Assembly (NCBI GenBank): GCA_009360885.1
Contig: SPEL01000004.1
Span: 62,001-126,000 of the forward strand
Reading direction: 5' to 3'
Length of the DNA: 64,000 bases
Source: Sphingobium sp.
GTDB lineage: Bacteria > Pseudomonadota > Alphaproteobacteria > Sphingomonadales > Sphingomonadaceae
Under the pieces are notes generated by a model. It worked only from the letters and a program-made list of their open reading frames with translations, was not told the DNA's origin and did no database searches. The translations under genes and the position numbers were made by a program. This document shows positions 17,638-26,066 of the stretch, piece by piece; position 1 is the first letter of the stretch; every line of letters starts with the position of its first letter.

Positions 17638-19043
17638 GGCAGACCCGGTATCGCCAATGCCTCAACCTTTGACGTTTCAAAGCTGGCAGCCGGAAAAGCA
17701 CAATAATCAGCCGCATAATAAGCGCTGGGACGATGATTGCCGGATTCACCCAGCCCGCCAAAAGGCATGGCGGAAGCAGCCCCGGTAGTCGGGCGGTTCC
17801 AATTAATGACACCGGCCCGTACCAGCGCAGAAAACCGTCTCCACAACGCCTCATCCGTAGAAATAAGGCCAGCAGACAGGCCGAATTTCGTGGCATTTGC
17901 CGCATCAATCGCTGCATCAAATCCGGCGACGCGGCGCACCTGGAGAATGGGCGCAAAGATTTCGGTATCAGGGACCTCTACCCCCGTCACATCCAGAATG
18001 ACCGGGGCCATGAATGCCGCTCTGCGATCCGAAAGATCCGCTTCGGCCAGCACTATATGCGCCCCCTTGGCGATCAGCGCCTGCACCGCTTCGCGTGCAT
18101 CATTGGCTGCGCGATCAGAAATCAGCGGCCCCAAAAAGGCGTCCCCGCCTTCATCCCACGCAGCAATCGGCAAACGCCGGGTGAGGGCCACAATGGCATT
18201 CACCATCGCATCGCCCTGCGCCCCTTCCGGCACGATCAGCCGCCGGGCGCAGGAACATCGTTGCCCCGTAGTAATAAAGGAGGAATGCACGACCAGCGAT
18301 GCAATGGCATCATTATCGCCATCCCATGCAACAAGCGGATTATTGCCGCCCAACTCCAGCGCGACAATCACTTCCGGCCGGTCTGCGAAAATCTTGCGAA
18401 AATGCGACCCTGCTCCGGCGGAACCCGTGAACAGCAGTCCATCTATATCGCCCGCGAGCAACGCCGCGCCTGTTTCACGCCCGCCCTGCACAAGGGTCAG
18501 CACATCATCGGGCAATCCAGCCTTTGCCCATGCCCGCACCATATATTCCCCCACAGCCGGGGTTTCTTCTGACGGTTTGAACACCACCACATTGCCTGCC
18601 AGCAACGCCGGGATGATATGACCGTTCGGCAAGTGACCGGGGAAATTATAGGGGCCAAGAACAGCCATCACACCATGCGGGCGATGACGCAGGATGGATT
18701 TACCAAACGGCATATCCTGTTCCTGATAGCCCGCCCGTTCCGCCTGAGCGCGGATCGACACGTCAACCTTGGCGACCATCGAACCGACTTCTCCACGCGC
18801 TTCCCAAAGCAGCTTGCCGGTTTCGCGGGCGATCAGGCTGGCGAATTCTTCCGTGCCTTCCTTCAGCACCTCGGCATAACGGCGGGCAATGGCGATACGA
18901 TATTCCAGCGGAGTTAGCGCCCATGCCGGAAAAGCAGCGCGCGCACGCGTTAATGCATTAGCGCAGGCATCTGCATTGTGCGCGTCCCCTTCCCAGACGA
19001 TAGCGCCGGTTGCCGGATCAATAGACTGGAACATGTTTGTCAT
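17634..19043 (-). CDS. astD: AstD-like N-succinylglutamate-5-semialdehyde dehydrogenase
   Basis: A 469-residue NAD(P)-dependent aldehyde dehydrogenase. Key motifs are GPYNFPGHLPNGHIIPAL near residue 130, FTGSAGAGSHF near 205, the catalytic Glu in ALELGGNNPLVAW near 240 and catalytic Cys in TTGQRCSCARRL near 275. The start at ATG 19043 shares four bases with the astA stop, a better choice than the ATG two codons upstream. In the AST pathway it oxidises the succinylated semialdehyde. Here its substrate may be the glutamate or the aminoadipate semialdehyde homologue. Confidence 0.93.
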   Translation of the reverse strand: MTNMFQSIDPATGAIVWEGDAHNADACANALTRARAAFPAWALTPLEYRIAIARRYAEVLKEGTEEFASLIARETGKLLWEARGEVGSMVAKVDVSIRAQAERAGYQEQDMPFGKSILRHRPHGVMAVLGPYNFPGHLPNGHIIPALLAGNVVVFKPSEETPAVGEYMVRAWAKAGLPDDVLTLVQGGRETGAALLAGDIDGLLFTGSAGAGSHFRKIFADRPEVIVALELGGNNPLVAWDGDNDAIASLVVHSSFITTGQRCSCARRLIVPEGAQGDAMVNAIVALTRRLPIAAWDEGGDAFLGPLISDRAANDAREAVQALIAKGAHIVLAEADLSDRRAAFMAPVILDVTGVEVPDTEIFAPILQVRRVAGFDAAIDAANATKFGLSAGLISTDEALWRRFSALVRAGVINWNRPTTGAASAMPFGGLGESGNHRPSAYYAADYCAFPAASFETSKVEALAIPGLP

Positions 19044-20068
19044 ATGCACACCTGAACTTCTGCGCCTGTATCAACGCCCAATATCGCTGCCCCTGCGGCA
19101 GGCAACACAACTGTTCCACCATCAATCACAACCGGCATTCTGGCCGCCCGAAAGGCCGCAATATATGGCGTCGACACCAATGCCTGCTGCGCCCCAGCCG
19201 GTTGCGCATCCCCTTGCGGCGCATCATCTGCGATACGCACAGAAAAGCGCCTAGTTTCGCGGACCGTGCGAATATCATCGCGGCGGCAGGTCATCGTAGG
19301 CCCTCCGTCGAATATATCGACAAGGCCAGACCGGCTAAAGCCTTCCCGTTCCAGCATAGTGAGCGCAGCCATGCCATGGCGATGCACCTTGCCAATCGCT
19401 TCTCTTGCTGCGGCATCGACCAGTTGCAAATATATGGGATGGCGCGGCGCGAGATCAGGGATAAACTGCCCGTCGGTGGATGTAATCATCCGATCTGCCT
19501 CTTCAAAAGGAAGGCGGAAAAATTTACTGGAAATCCCTTCCCAGAAGGGGCTGTTGTCGGCCTCATCAAACCAGCCGCGCAATTCCGACATGATGCTATC
19601 ACAGAATCGTTCTTTTTCCGCACCGATCAGCATATAGCGCGACCGGGCAAGCAGCGACCCCGCCCCGCTCTGCCGCTTGCCGGGGCGCAGGAACAATGAT
19701 CCAACCTCGGAACAGCTTCCGCATTCATTCACCAGCACCAGCACATTATGGTCAAACCGCGTTTGCGTCGCGGATGAATATTGCGACAATGTCATGACGC
19801 GAAAGGAATAATGGGGACGGCTGATCCCCACCCCGCCTTTTACGCTGGCGACACCTTCTATCTGGCCGGTTTCACTGTTTTCCAGCATCACCGTATACCA
19901 TGCGGCACGGTCATCGACCTGCCCCAGAAAGCTGGCTTCCGACAGTTCCAGCCTGTCGGTCAGTGTCGGGCGATCTTCCGGCAGGCTGGTAAACCCCCTG
20001 CCGGAAAGATAAGCCAGATCCATCAGCGCATCTATATCGGCAAGGCCTGCCGGACGCACGAACAGCAT
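19040..20068 (-). CDS. astA: AstA-like amino-acid N-succinyltransferase
   Basis: A 342-residue protein of the arginine/ornithine N-succinyltransferase family, which transfers succinyl from succinyl-CoA to the alpha-amino group. Family segments: MLFVRPAGLADIDALMDLA, the ASVKGGVGISRPHYSFR part near residue 75, EVGSLFLRPGKR near 121 (CoA site), SKFFRLPFEEADRM near 181, and the C-terminal barrel. Its start overlaps the end of the AstC-like gene by one base (TGATG). Specificity for arginine, ornithine or lysine cannot be read from the sequence. No astB is present. Confidence 0.92.
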   Translation of the reverse strand: MLFVRPAGLADIDALMDLAYLSGRGFTSLPEDRPTLTDRLELSEASFLGQVDDRAAWYTVMLENSETGQIEGVASVKGGVGISRPHYSFRVMTLSQYSSATQTRFDHNVLVLVNECGSCSEVGSLFLRPGKRQSGAGSLLARSRYMLIGAEKERFCDSIMSELRGWFDEADNSPFWEGISSKFFRLPFEEADRMITSTDGQFIPDLAPRHPIYLQLVDAAAREAIGKVHRHGMAALTMLEREGFSRSGLVDIFDGGPTMTCRRDDIRTVRETRRFSVRIADDAPQGDAQPAGAQQALVSTPYIAAFRAARMPVVIDGGTVVLPAAGAAILGVDTGAEVQVCI

Positions 20069-21264
20069 CAGGCGGCCTGTGCGATGGCTTCACGCGTCGC
20101 AGCGAAGCTGGCGTCCAGCCTCCTGATGGCTTCCTCTGCCTCCTGTGCCGTCATGTTGAGCGGAGGAAGCATACGGATACAATTCTCTCCCCCGCCCGCG
20201 ACAAGCAAACCATATTCGCGCGCAGTTGCCATCATTTCGCGGTTATTAGGGATCAGCTGTACGCCAACCAGCAAACCTTTGCCGCGCACATCAACCGCAA
20301 TGTCGGGATAGCGTTCAACCAGCGCCTGCAACCCGGCCCGCAACTGCTCACCAATTGCCAGTACATTGGCGAGCGTTTCGGGCTTCGCAATTTCATCAAA
20401 TGCAGCGATACCAACCGCCATAGCAAGCGGATTGCCACCAAATGTAGACCCATGGGTGCCGAACACCATGCCTTCTGCAACCTTTTCCGTCGCGAGGCAG
20501 GCCCCTACCGGAAAACCACTGCCCAGCGCCTTTGCAACCGCCATAATATCAGGGGCAAGACCATCGAACCACTGATGCGCGAACAGCTTGCCCGTGCGCC
20601 CCATGCCGCTTTGCACTTCATCGAAAATAAGCAGCGTGCCGGTTTCATCACATAGCGCGCGAACCTCCCGCAGCCATTCCTCACTCAGCGCACGAGCACC
20701 GCCTTCCCCCTGCACCGGCTCAACAATGACAGCCGCTGCTGTCGGCTGACGAATAGCGGCGCGGATAGCGTCCATATCATCTATTTTAAGCTGCGTATAA
20801 CCGGGCAGGCGCGGGCCAAAGCCTTCAAGATAGGATGGATTACCCGACGCATTGACCGCAGCATAAGTGCGGCCATGAAACGACCCGGCGAACCCGATAA
20901 TGTCGATCCGTTCCGGCGCGCCATTGGTGTAATGGTACCGACGTGCGGTCTTCAGCGCACATTCAATCGCTTCCGATCCGCTATTGCCGAAGAACACCAC
21001 ATCAGCAAAGCTGTTTGACACCAGCCGATGGGCCAGTTCTTCCTGCTCAGGAATACGGAATATGTTGGAAACATGCCATAGCTTCTTAGCCTGCGCGATC
21101 AGCGCCTCCACCAGCACCGGGTTAGCATGCCCCAATGCATTGGTCGCGATACCAGCCACGCAATCCAAATAGGTCTTTCCATCGCGGGAATGCAGCCAGA
21201 CACCTTCGCCCCGTTCCACTTCCACCGGCGCACGATTATACACCGCCATCAATTCGCTGAGCAT
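20068..21264 (-). CDS. astC: Class III aminotransferase, AstC/ArgD-like
   Basis: A 398-residue PLP enzyme of the acetylornithine/succinylornithine aminotransferase group. Motifs seen are GIATNALGHANP, FGNSGSEAIECALKTAR near residue 95, GSFHGRTYAAV, EPVQGEGG near 184, LIFDEVQSGMGRTG near 215, and the PLP Lys in AVAKALGSGFPVG near 245. It removes the terminal amino group of ornithine-type substrates, often of acylated lysine as well. It sits 3 bases after the flavoprotein gene. I use the symbol for context with astA and astD; argD is an alternative. Confidence 0.88.
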   Translation of the reverse strand: MLSELMAVYNRAPVEVERGEGVWLHSRDGKTYLDCVAGIATNALGHANPVLVEALIAQAKKLWHVSNIFRIPEQEELAHRLVSNSFADVVFFGNSGSEAIECALKTARRYHYTNGAPERIDIIGFAGSFHGRTYAAVNASGNPSYLEGFGPRLPGYTQLKIDDMDAIRAAIRQPTAAAVIVEPVQGEGGARALSEEWLREVRALCDETGTLLIFDEVQSGMGRTGKLFAHQWFDGLAPDIMAVAKALGSGFPVGACLATEKVAEGMVFGTHGSTFGGNPLAMAVGIAAFDEIAKPETLANVLAIGEQLRAGLQALVERYPDIAVDVRGKGLLVGVQLIPNNREMMATAREYGLLVAGGGENCIRMLPPLNMTAQEAEEAIRRLDASFAATREAIAQAA

Positions 21265-21267
21265 GAC

Positions 21268-22692
21268 TTACTCCTCCATCAATCCGAAACTTACCCGGCC
21301 CGACGCCACCGGCGCCATGTTTTTTTCTATTCTTCCTGCCAAAGCCTGAATGGCCTCCGGCACATATTTTCTGTAATAAGCGATGTTACGCGGGCCGATG
21401 CCATGTTCGGCGCTGAAACTACCGCCATAGTCCTGTACCACGGCATCGAAAACAATATGTCTCGCCGCTTCAACAGCCGCGAAGTCTGGCACGCCCTGCG
21501 CTATGTCCCAAACCAGATTATAATGCAGGCCACCATCGCCAATATGGCCAAAATCATGGGGAACAAAACCGGGGGCATCGCGCGAGATACGGTCCGCCAG
21601 ATCATCGCGGAACCGCATCACGTCGCCGCGCCGCATCGCTATGTCACACCCGACGACATACCCCTTTGCGCGCAGTCCTTCGGGAACCGCGTGACGGATG
21701 GCCCACAGCCCGTCATGCTGATCGGTCGCCACATCCAGCACAGGGGCGCCTTCGCCTTCCATCATCGGCCCCAGCACAGCAGCAAGCCGGTCTTCCATCA
21801 TGCTTTCGTCAAACGCCCCGCCCGCAGAAAGCTCAATCAACACCGCATAAGGCGGAATTTCAGCAAAAGGCATGCGCAGCCCCGGCACATGGGCAAAAGC
21901 TGCTATCATCGCAATCTGGCTCATGCCTTCATAAGCGGATAGCCATGCCCCCAGGGCCTTTTCCATATCGAGGAGCAGGGGCAGAGCCTTATGCGGATCG
22001 TTAAGCGCCACAAGGGCTGTCATCCGCGCATCCGGCAGACGCTGCAACGCGACAGTCACACGGGTAATGATGCCCGTTGTTCCGCCCGCACCGACGAGAA
22101 GCTGCTTCAGGTCCAGCCCGACATTATTCTTCCAGAGCGGCCCGCCAAGGCTGAGGCAGGTGCCATCAGCATTAGCGCGCACCATATCCATCGCCATCAG
22201 GTTCGACCGGACATCCCCATATCGCAAAAGGCGCGCTCCGCCGGTATTCGCCGCGACCATGCCACCAATTGTCGGGTCCGCCCCCAGATCAATCGGAAAG
22301 AACAGACCATGCTCTGCCGCCGCCGCATTGAGCACCGATAAACGAACCCCGGCATCAACCGTGGCGGTGCGATTAACGGGGTCAATTTCGATATACCGCG
22401 TCAACCGGTCAAGGCTGAGGAGAACATCTTCACCGCCTTCGCCCGCGACACCCCCAGCGACAAGGCCAGTCGCGCCCCCCTGCGGTACAATACGGACATC
22501 ATGATCCGCTGCCCAGCGAACCAGAGCAGAAATGGCCTGCGCACTGTCCGGGCGCACAACAGCCAACGGAACGCCGCCCGCCGCCCCGCGCCCGTCATGA
22601 CGATATCCCGCCATGTCCTGCTCTTCTGTCAGGACATAGGATTCACCGATAAGGGCACGCAACGAGTGTTGCAGTTCATTCTTCTCAGCCAT
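21268..22692 (-). CDS. FAD-linked oxidase, D-2-hydroxyglutarate dehydrogenase-like
   Basis: A 474-residue flavoprotein of the VAO/PCMH GlcD group. The FAD domain shows VRIVPQGGATGLVAGGV near residue 65, PIDLGADPTIGGMVAANTGG near 132, and AGGTTGIITRV; the substrate domain shows the metal-binding FGHIGDGGLHYN near 387 and SAEHGIG near 427. The family oxidises D-2-hydroxy acids such as D-2-hydroxyglutarate and D-lactate. The neighbouring hglS gene, whose family produces D-2-hydroxyglutarate, strongly supports that substrate. It lies 9 bases after hglS. Confidence 0.88.
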   Translation of the reverse strand: MAEKNELQHSLRALIGESYVLTEEQDMAGYRHDGRGAAGGVPLAVVRPDSAQAISALVRWAADHDVRIVPQGGATGLVAGGVAGEGGEDVLLSLDRLTRYIEIDPVNRTATVDAGVRLSVLNAAAAEHGLFFPIDLGADPTIGGMVAANTGGARLLRYGDVRSNLMAMDMVRANADGTCLSLGGPLWKNNVGLDLKQLLVGAGGTTGIITRVTVALQRLPDARMTALVALNDPHKALPLLLDMEKALGAWLSAYEGMSQIAMIAAFAHVPGLRMPFAEIPPYAVLIELSAGGAFDESMMEDRLAAVLGPMMEGEGAPVLDVATDQHDGLWAIRHAVPEGLRAKGYVVGCDIAMRRGDVMRFRDDLADRISRDAPGFVPHDFGHIGDGGLHYNLVWDIAQGVPDFAAVEAARHIVFDAVVQDYGGSFSAEHGIGPRNIAYYRKYVPEAIQALAGRIEKNMAPVASGRVSFGLMEE

Positions 22693-22701
22693 GGCCTCTC
22701 G

Positions 22702-23730
22702 TCATTTCGTCATATGGAAAATGGCAGTTGCGTTGCCGCTATCGAAAGAAAGGTCCAGTTGGCCAGTATCAGGGTCGCGATCACGGCTGATGAATTCATG
22801 AAATGACCCCGGCACGGCCATAACCTTGTCCGGCCCACCTTCAACGCCGAAAACGCGTTCTACCATCGCGGCGCGATAGGCCGTCTGGCGCACCCTGCCG
22901 TTGCGGGAAAATTCCACCTTATCCTTGATCGGGCGGCCCAACTTCTTTTGTTCTTCCGCCAGCGCGACAACATCGGCCACGCGATCGGTTGCATGATTGA
23001 ACGCATTGCCTTCGGTGGCAATCCATGCCGCTTCGCCAGATGATTTCTTCAGTATTTCATAATCGGCCAGCATGGGCCGGTCATGCTGACGCTCAAACGC
23101 GCTGATGACGACAGGCAGTGCCCGCACCGCTGCATCAAAATCCACCTGCCCATCCTTTGCAAAGCGCGCCAGCACCGCTTTTGTTTCATCATCAAGCGGG
23201 TCTTTCGAAGCCCCGAATACGCGCTGCGCAGCATCAGCAAATTCATCATCGAACTGATCGACATGCAGTTCGCTAACGAAAAATTGCGGGATGGTTTCAG
23301 GAAAATCCTTATGCCGATAGGCGCGCCCCGTCATCTTCAGCGCAGGCAATGGATACAGCGCCGCATCTTCATAGCCCAACGGCTCCAGCAAGCGGCGAAA
23401 CGCCTTTTCCCCGCGCGGCAGGGCACCGGTATCGCCCTGCGGCATCGCAATGCTACGAATGGCACCATGGTCAAACTGTATCCGACCACCCTGCTTTTCA
23501 ACATCTTCGACATAGGCTTTCGCTTCGGGCACGCGGCCCAATATGTCGGTAAAAAGCACGATGTTCAGAGCCGCCGCAAATTGTGCGCGGCCAACCCCAG
23601 GAGCGAGAACGGCATCCTGCGGCATCATCGGTTCCAGCAGATGATTAAACCATTGCACCTGCTTTTCATCACGGACAGATGCAACCAGAGCATGTATGAC
23701 GTTTTCATTCTCATTCATCATGACAACCAA
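22702..23730 (-). CDS. hglS: 2-oxoadipate dioxygenase/decarboxylase-like protein (DUF1338, HglS family)
   Basis: A 342-residue DUF1338 protein. Members characterised in Pseudomonas putida convert 2-oxoadipate with oxygen to D-2-hydroxyglutarate and CO2, an Fe(II)-dependent late step of lysine breakdown. Metal and substrate residues are in place: His88 and Arg92 in QFDHGAIRSIA, a His in EGNAFNHATDRV near residue 245, and Glu in SFHEFISRD near 314. The start may be the first ATG or one of two ATGs a few codons on. It is the first gene of the eight-gene operon and divergent from a LysR gene. Confidence 0.9.
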   Translation of the reverse strand: MVVMMNENENVIHALVASVRDEKQVQWFNHLLEPMMPQDAVLAPGVGRAQFAAALNIVLFTDILGRVPEAKAYVEDVEKQGGRIQFDHGAIRSIAMPQGDTGALPRGEKAFRRLLEPLGYEDAALYPLPALKMTGRAYRHKDFPETIPQFFVSELHVDQFDDEFADAAQRVFGASKDPLDDETKAVLARFAKDGQVDFDAAVRALPVVISAFERQHDRPMLADYEILKKSSGEAAWIATEGNAFNHATDRVADVVALAEEQKKLGRPIKDKVEFSRNGRVRQTAYRAAMVERVFGVEGGPDKVMAVPGSFHEFISRDRDPDTGQLDLSFDSGNATAIFHMTK

Positions 23731-23817
23731 CCATCAAATATTTCCATTTCATTGAATATGCAGGCATATAAAGAATATTCCAAACGAATAACCCGCATCA
23801 ATATATGAGGAAATGGA
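23731..23817. promoter_or_regulatory. Divergent promoter region with candidate LysR operator
   Basis: The 87-base AT-rich gap between hglS and the LysR gene contains the palindrome ATATGCAGGCATAT at 23756-23769 and GAATATTC at 23773-23780. Both fit a LysR-type site in a shared control region. The GAGGAAATGG before the LysR ATG is its ribosome binding site. Promoter boxes are not assigned. Confidence 0.45.
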
Positions 23818-24726
23818 ATGAAGGACACGCGTCAGCTACTCCCCCCCATGGCCGCGCTGAACAGCTTTGCGGCCGCCGTGCGCTATGGCAGCTTTTCCGC
23901 AGCGGGAGAACATATCGGCCTGACGCAAAGCGCAGTCAGCCGCCAGATTGCGGTTCTGGAAGAGTGGTTGCAAAATAGCCTGTTTGATCGCCATGGCCGC
24001 CGGGTTGAATTGAACGAAACGGGCAAAGCCTATGCGGAGCAGATACGCCCGGCACTTGACCAGATACGGTCTGCCACCGAACGGGTCATCAACAAGACCT
24101 CTCGCCGTGATCTTTCCATCGCGACCCTGCCCAGCTTTGGAATGCGCTGGCTGGCCCCGCGCCTGCCCGACCTGACCGCCAGACACCCCGACATGACGGT
24201 CAATTTCGCGGCGCGCTCTTTCCCCTTCAATCTGCGCGACGAAGGATTTGACGCCGCCATTCATTTTGGCCAGCCTGACTGGCCGAATGCGTCGCATCTT
24301 TTCCTGTTTCGGGAGAAAGCGGTAGCCGTCTGCTCCCCCGCATGGCTGGCGAAACATCCTCTGAAATCCCCGCATGATCTGATCGACAAGCCGCTGCTGT
24401 TTCAAAGCTCTCGCCTGACCGCATGGGATCGCTGGTTTGCCCATTGCGGCGTAAAGGATATTCCCCAGCTCCGTGGCCCTATGTTCGAACATTTTCTGAT
24501 GCTGGCCCAAGCCGCCGCCGCAGGAGCCGGAGTAGCCCTTATCCCCCGCTTTCTGATTGATCCGGAAATAGACAATGGCTCTCTTGTAATGCCGTTTGAC
24601 CATTCTCTGGAAAATGAAGATGCTTATTATCTTGTCCGACGTGTGGATTGGGAAACGGATTCTGCCCTCATTCAGTTTAGTCAGTGGCTGCAGGACCAGA
24701 TCGCCGCTCCCTCCCCATCGACATGA
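23818..24726 (+). CDS. LysR-family regulator (GcvA-like)
   Basis: A 302-residue LysR regulator. The winged helix covers residues 8-65 (LNSFAAAVRYGSFSAAGEHIGLTQSAVSRQIAVLEE, here split by its turn) and the effector domain follows from about 95. The MRWLAPRLPDLTARHPD and the GVALIPRFLID segments are typical of the GcvA/AmpR subgroup. Divergent placement suggests that it controls the hglS-ast operon in response to a pathway intermediate. Confidence 0.9.
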   Translation: MKDTRQLLPPMAALNSFAAAVRYGSFSAAGEHIGLTQSAVSRQIAVLEEWLQNSLFDRHGRRVELNETGKAYAEQIRPALDQIRSATERVINKTSRRDLSIATLPSFGMRWLAPRLPDLTARHPDMTVNFAARSFPFNLRDEGFDAAIHFGQPDWPNASHLFLFREKAVAVCSPAWLAKHPLKSPHDLIDKPLLFQSSRLTAWDRWFAHCGVKDIPQLRGPMFEHFLMLAQAAAAGAGVALIPRFLIDPEIDNGSLVMPFDHSLENEDAYYLVRRVDWETDSALIQFSQWLQDQIAAPSPST

Positions 24727-24743
24727 ACGCACCCCGCATAGTT

Positions 24744-26066
24744 TCATGCCGCGCGATCACCCGCCCGAAACCCTGACAAAAACACCAGCGCCGCCATGGC
24801 TATCCCCGTAGCGAAAGACCACAGGGGATTGGCGATGATGCACGCAAGCAGCAACACCAGCGATGATAATAATGCCAGCCCTGATACAATGATACCGCCC
24901 GGCGTCCTGAACGGGCGCTCATGCTCCGGTTCACTGCGGCGCAGCCGGATATGCGCTGCCGCCATAAACACATAGGAAATCATCGCCGCAAACACCATCG
25001 CGACAAAAACGCCTTCGGCTTCACCGGTCATAGCTATAATCATTGCGACCAGCGCGGGGATAAGAATAGCGCGAACAGGAACCTGCCTGCTATCCGTGCG
25101 GGCAAGAGAAGCGGGCAACCAGCCAGATCTGGCCAAGGCGAAAGCCTGCCGCGAAAAGGCATAGATCGCTGAAAACATGCAGGCACCAAGACCAACCAGC
25201 GCGGCTATGCTGACCACCCACATCACCGGCCCACCAATACCGACGGCATGCAATGCGGCGGGCAACGGATCATTCTGGCCAACAAGGCTGCTGACGCCCG
25301 CACCACCCGGCCCCGCAAGCAACAATATAATCGCCAACCCCAACAATATGGCGACCGCCGCGATCATCGCGCGGGGCAATATCTTTCTGGGGTCTTCCAC
25401 CTCCTCTGCCGCCATTGCTATCCCTTCAACGGCGAGGAAAAAGGCAGTCGCAAAGGGCATAGCGGCCCATATACCCAGCCAGCCATAAGGCAATAAAACC
25501 GAACCGCCCGAACCAGCCGCCATATCGAAAAGATTGCGCACGGAAAAATGCGGGGCCATCGCAATCCCAAACACAATGATACCAGCCGCCGCAACACTGG
25601 TTAGCGCGAACACCGTACCGATTGCTTCCTTCGCCCCGCGCAGATGAATGGCCGTCGGTATAACGAAGGTAAGAATGATGATAGCCCAGCCACCCAATCC
25701 AGTCAGGCTCTTGAAATAAGCGTCGATGAAGATCGCAACAACAGATGCCGCCGCGCCATATTCAATCATGATCGCATATCCCGTCAGCCGCCCTGCCAGC
25801 GGCCCGAATGCCCGATGGGCGAACAGCGCCCCTCCGCCGGCATCAGGCAGCATACTGGACAGTTCTGCCAATGTCAGAATAAGCGCTACCCAGATAAGCG
25901 CGGCCAGCAAAACGGCAATTACCATTCCGCCCCAGCCCGCTCTGGCAAGGCCGAAATTCCATGCTGAAAAATCACCGCCGATCACATAGGAAACGCCCAG
26001 CCCCGCCAGCATGAGCCAGCCAGTCCTGCTCCGCCGTAACGCCCCTTGCTCCGGTGCATCCATCAT
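24744..26066 (-). CDS. APC-family amino acid/amine permease
   Basis: A 440-residue inner-membrane transporter with about 12 hydrophobic segments. The N-terminal LGVSYVIGGDFSAWNFGLARAGWGG-like region and the EEVEDPRKILPRAMI segment near residue 227 are typical of the ethanolamine/amino acid branch of the APC superfamily. Its ATG overlaps the stop of the upstream M20 amidohydrolase (ATGATGG), so the two are coupled. It probably imports the product or substrate of the M20 enzymes. It is convergent with the LysR gene. Confidence 0.88.
   Translation of the reverse strand: MMDAPEQGALRRSRTGWLMLAGLGVSYVIGGDFSAWNFGLARAGWGGMVIAVLLAALIWVALILTLAELSSMLPDAGGGALFAHRAFGPLAGRLTGYAIMIEYGAAASVVAIFIDAYFKSLTGLGGWAIIILTFVIPTAIHLRGAKEAIGTVFALTSVAAAGIIVFGIAMAPHFSVRNLFDMAAGSGGSVLLPYGWLGIWAAMPFATAFFLAVEGIAMAAEEVEDPRKILPRAMIAAVAILLGLAIILLLAGPGGAGVSSLVGQNDPLPAALHAVGIGGPVMWVVSIAALVGLGACMFSAIYAFSRQAFALARSGWLPASLARTDSRQVPVRAILIPALVAMIIAMTGEAEGVFVAMVFAAMISYVFMAAAHIRLRRSEPEHERPFRTPGGIIVSGLALLSSLVLLLACIIANPLWSFATGIAMAALVFLSGFRAGDRAA

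Noticed and set aside
17737-18621. Plus-strand open frames of 279 and 294 codons inside astD
   Set aside because: Both lie wholly antisense to a recognised dehydrogenase and have no family features.
20068-21264. Reading the aminotransferase as a biosynthetic argD
   Set aside because: Overlap with astA and placement in the catabolic operon favour an AstC role, though sequence alone cannot exclude ArgD activity.
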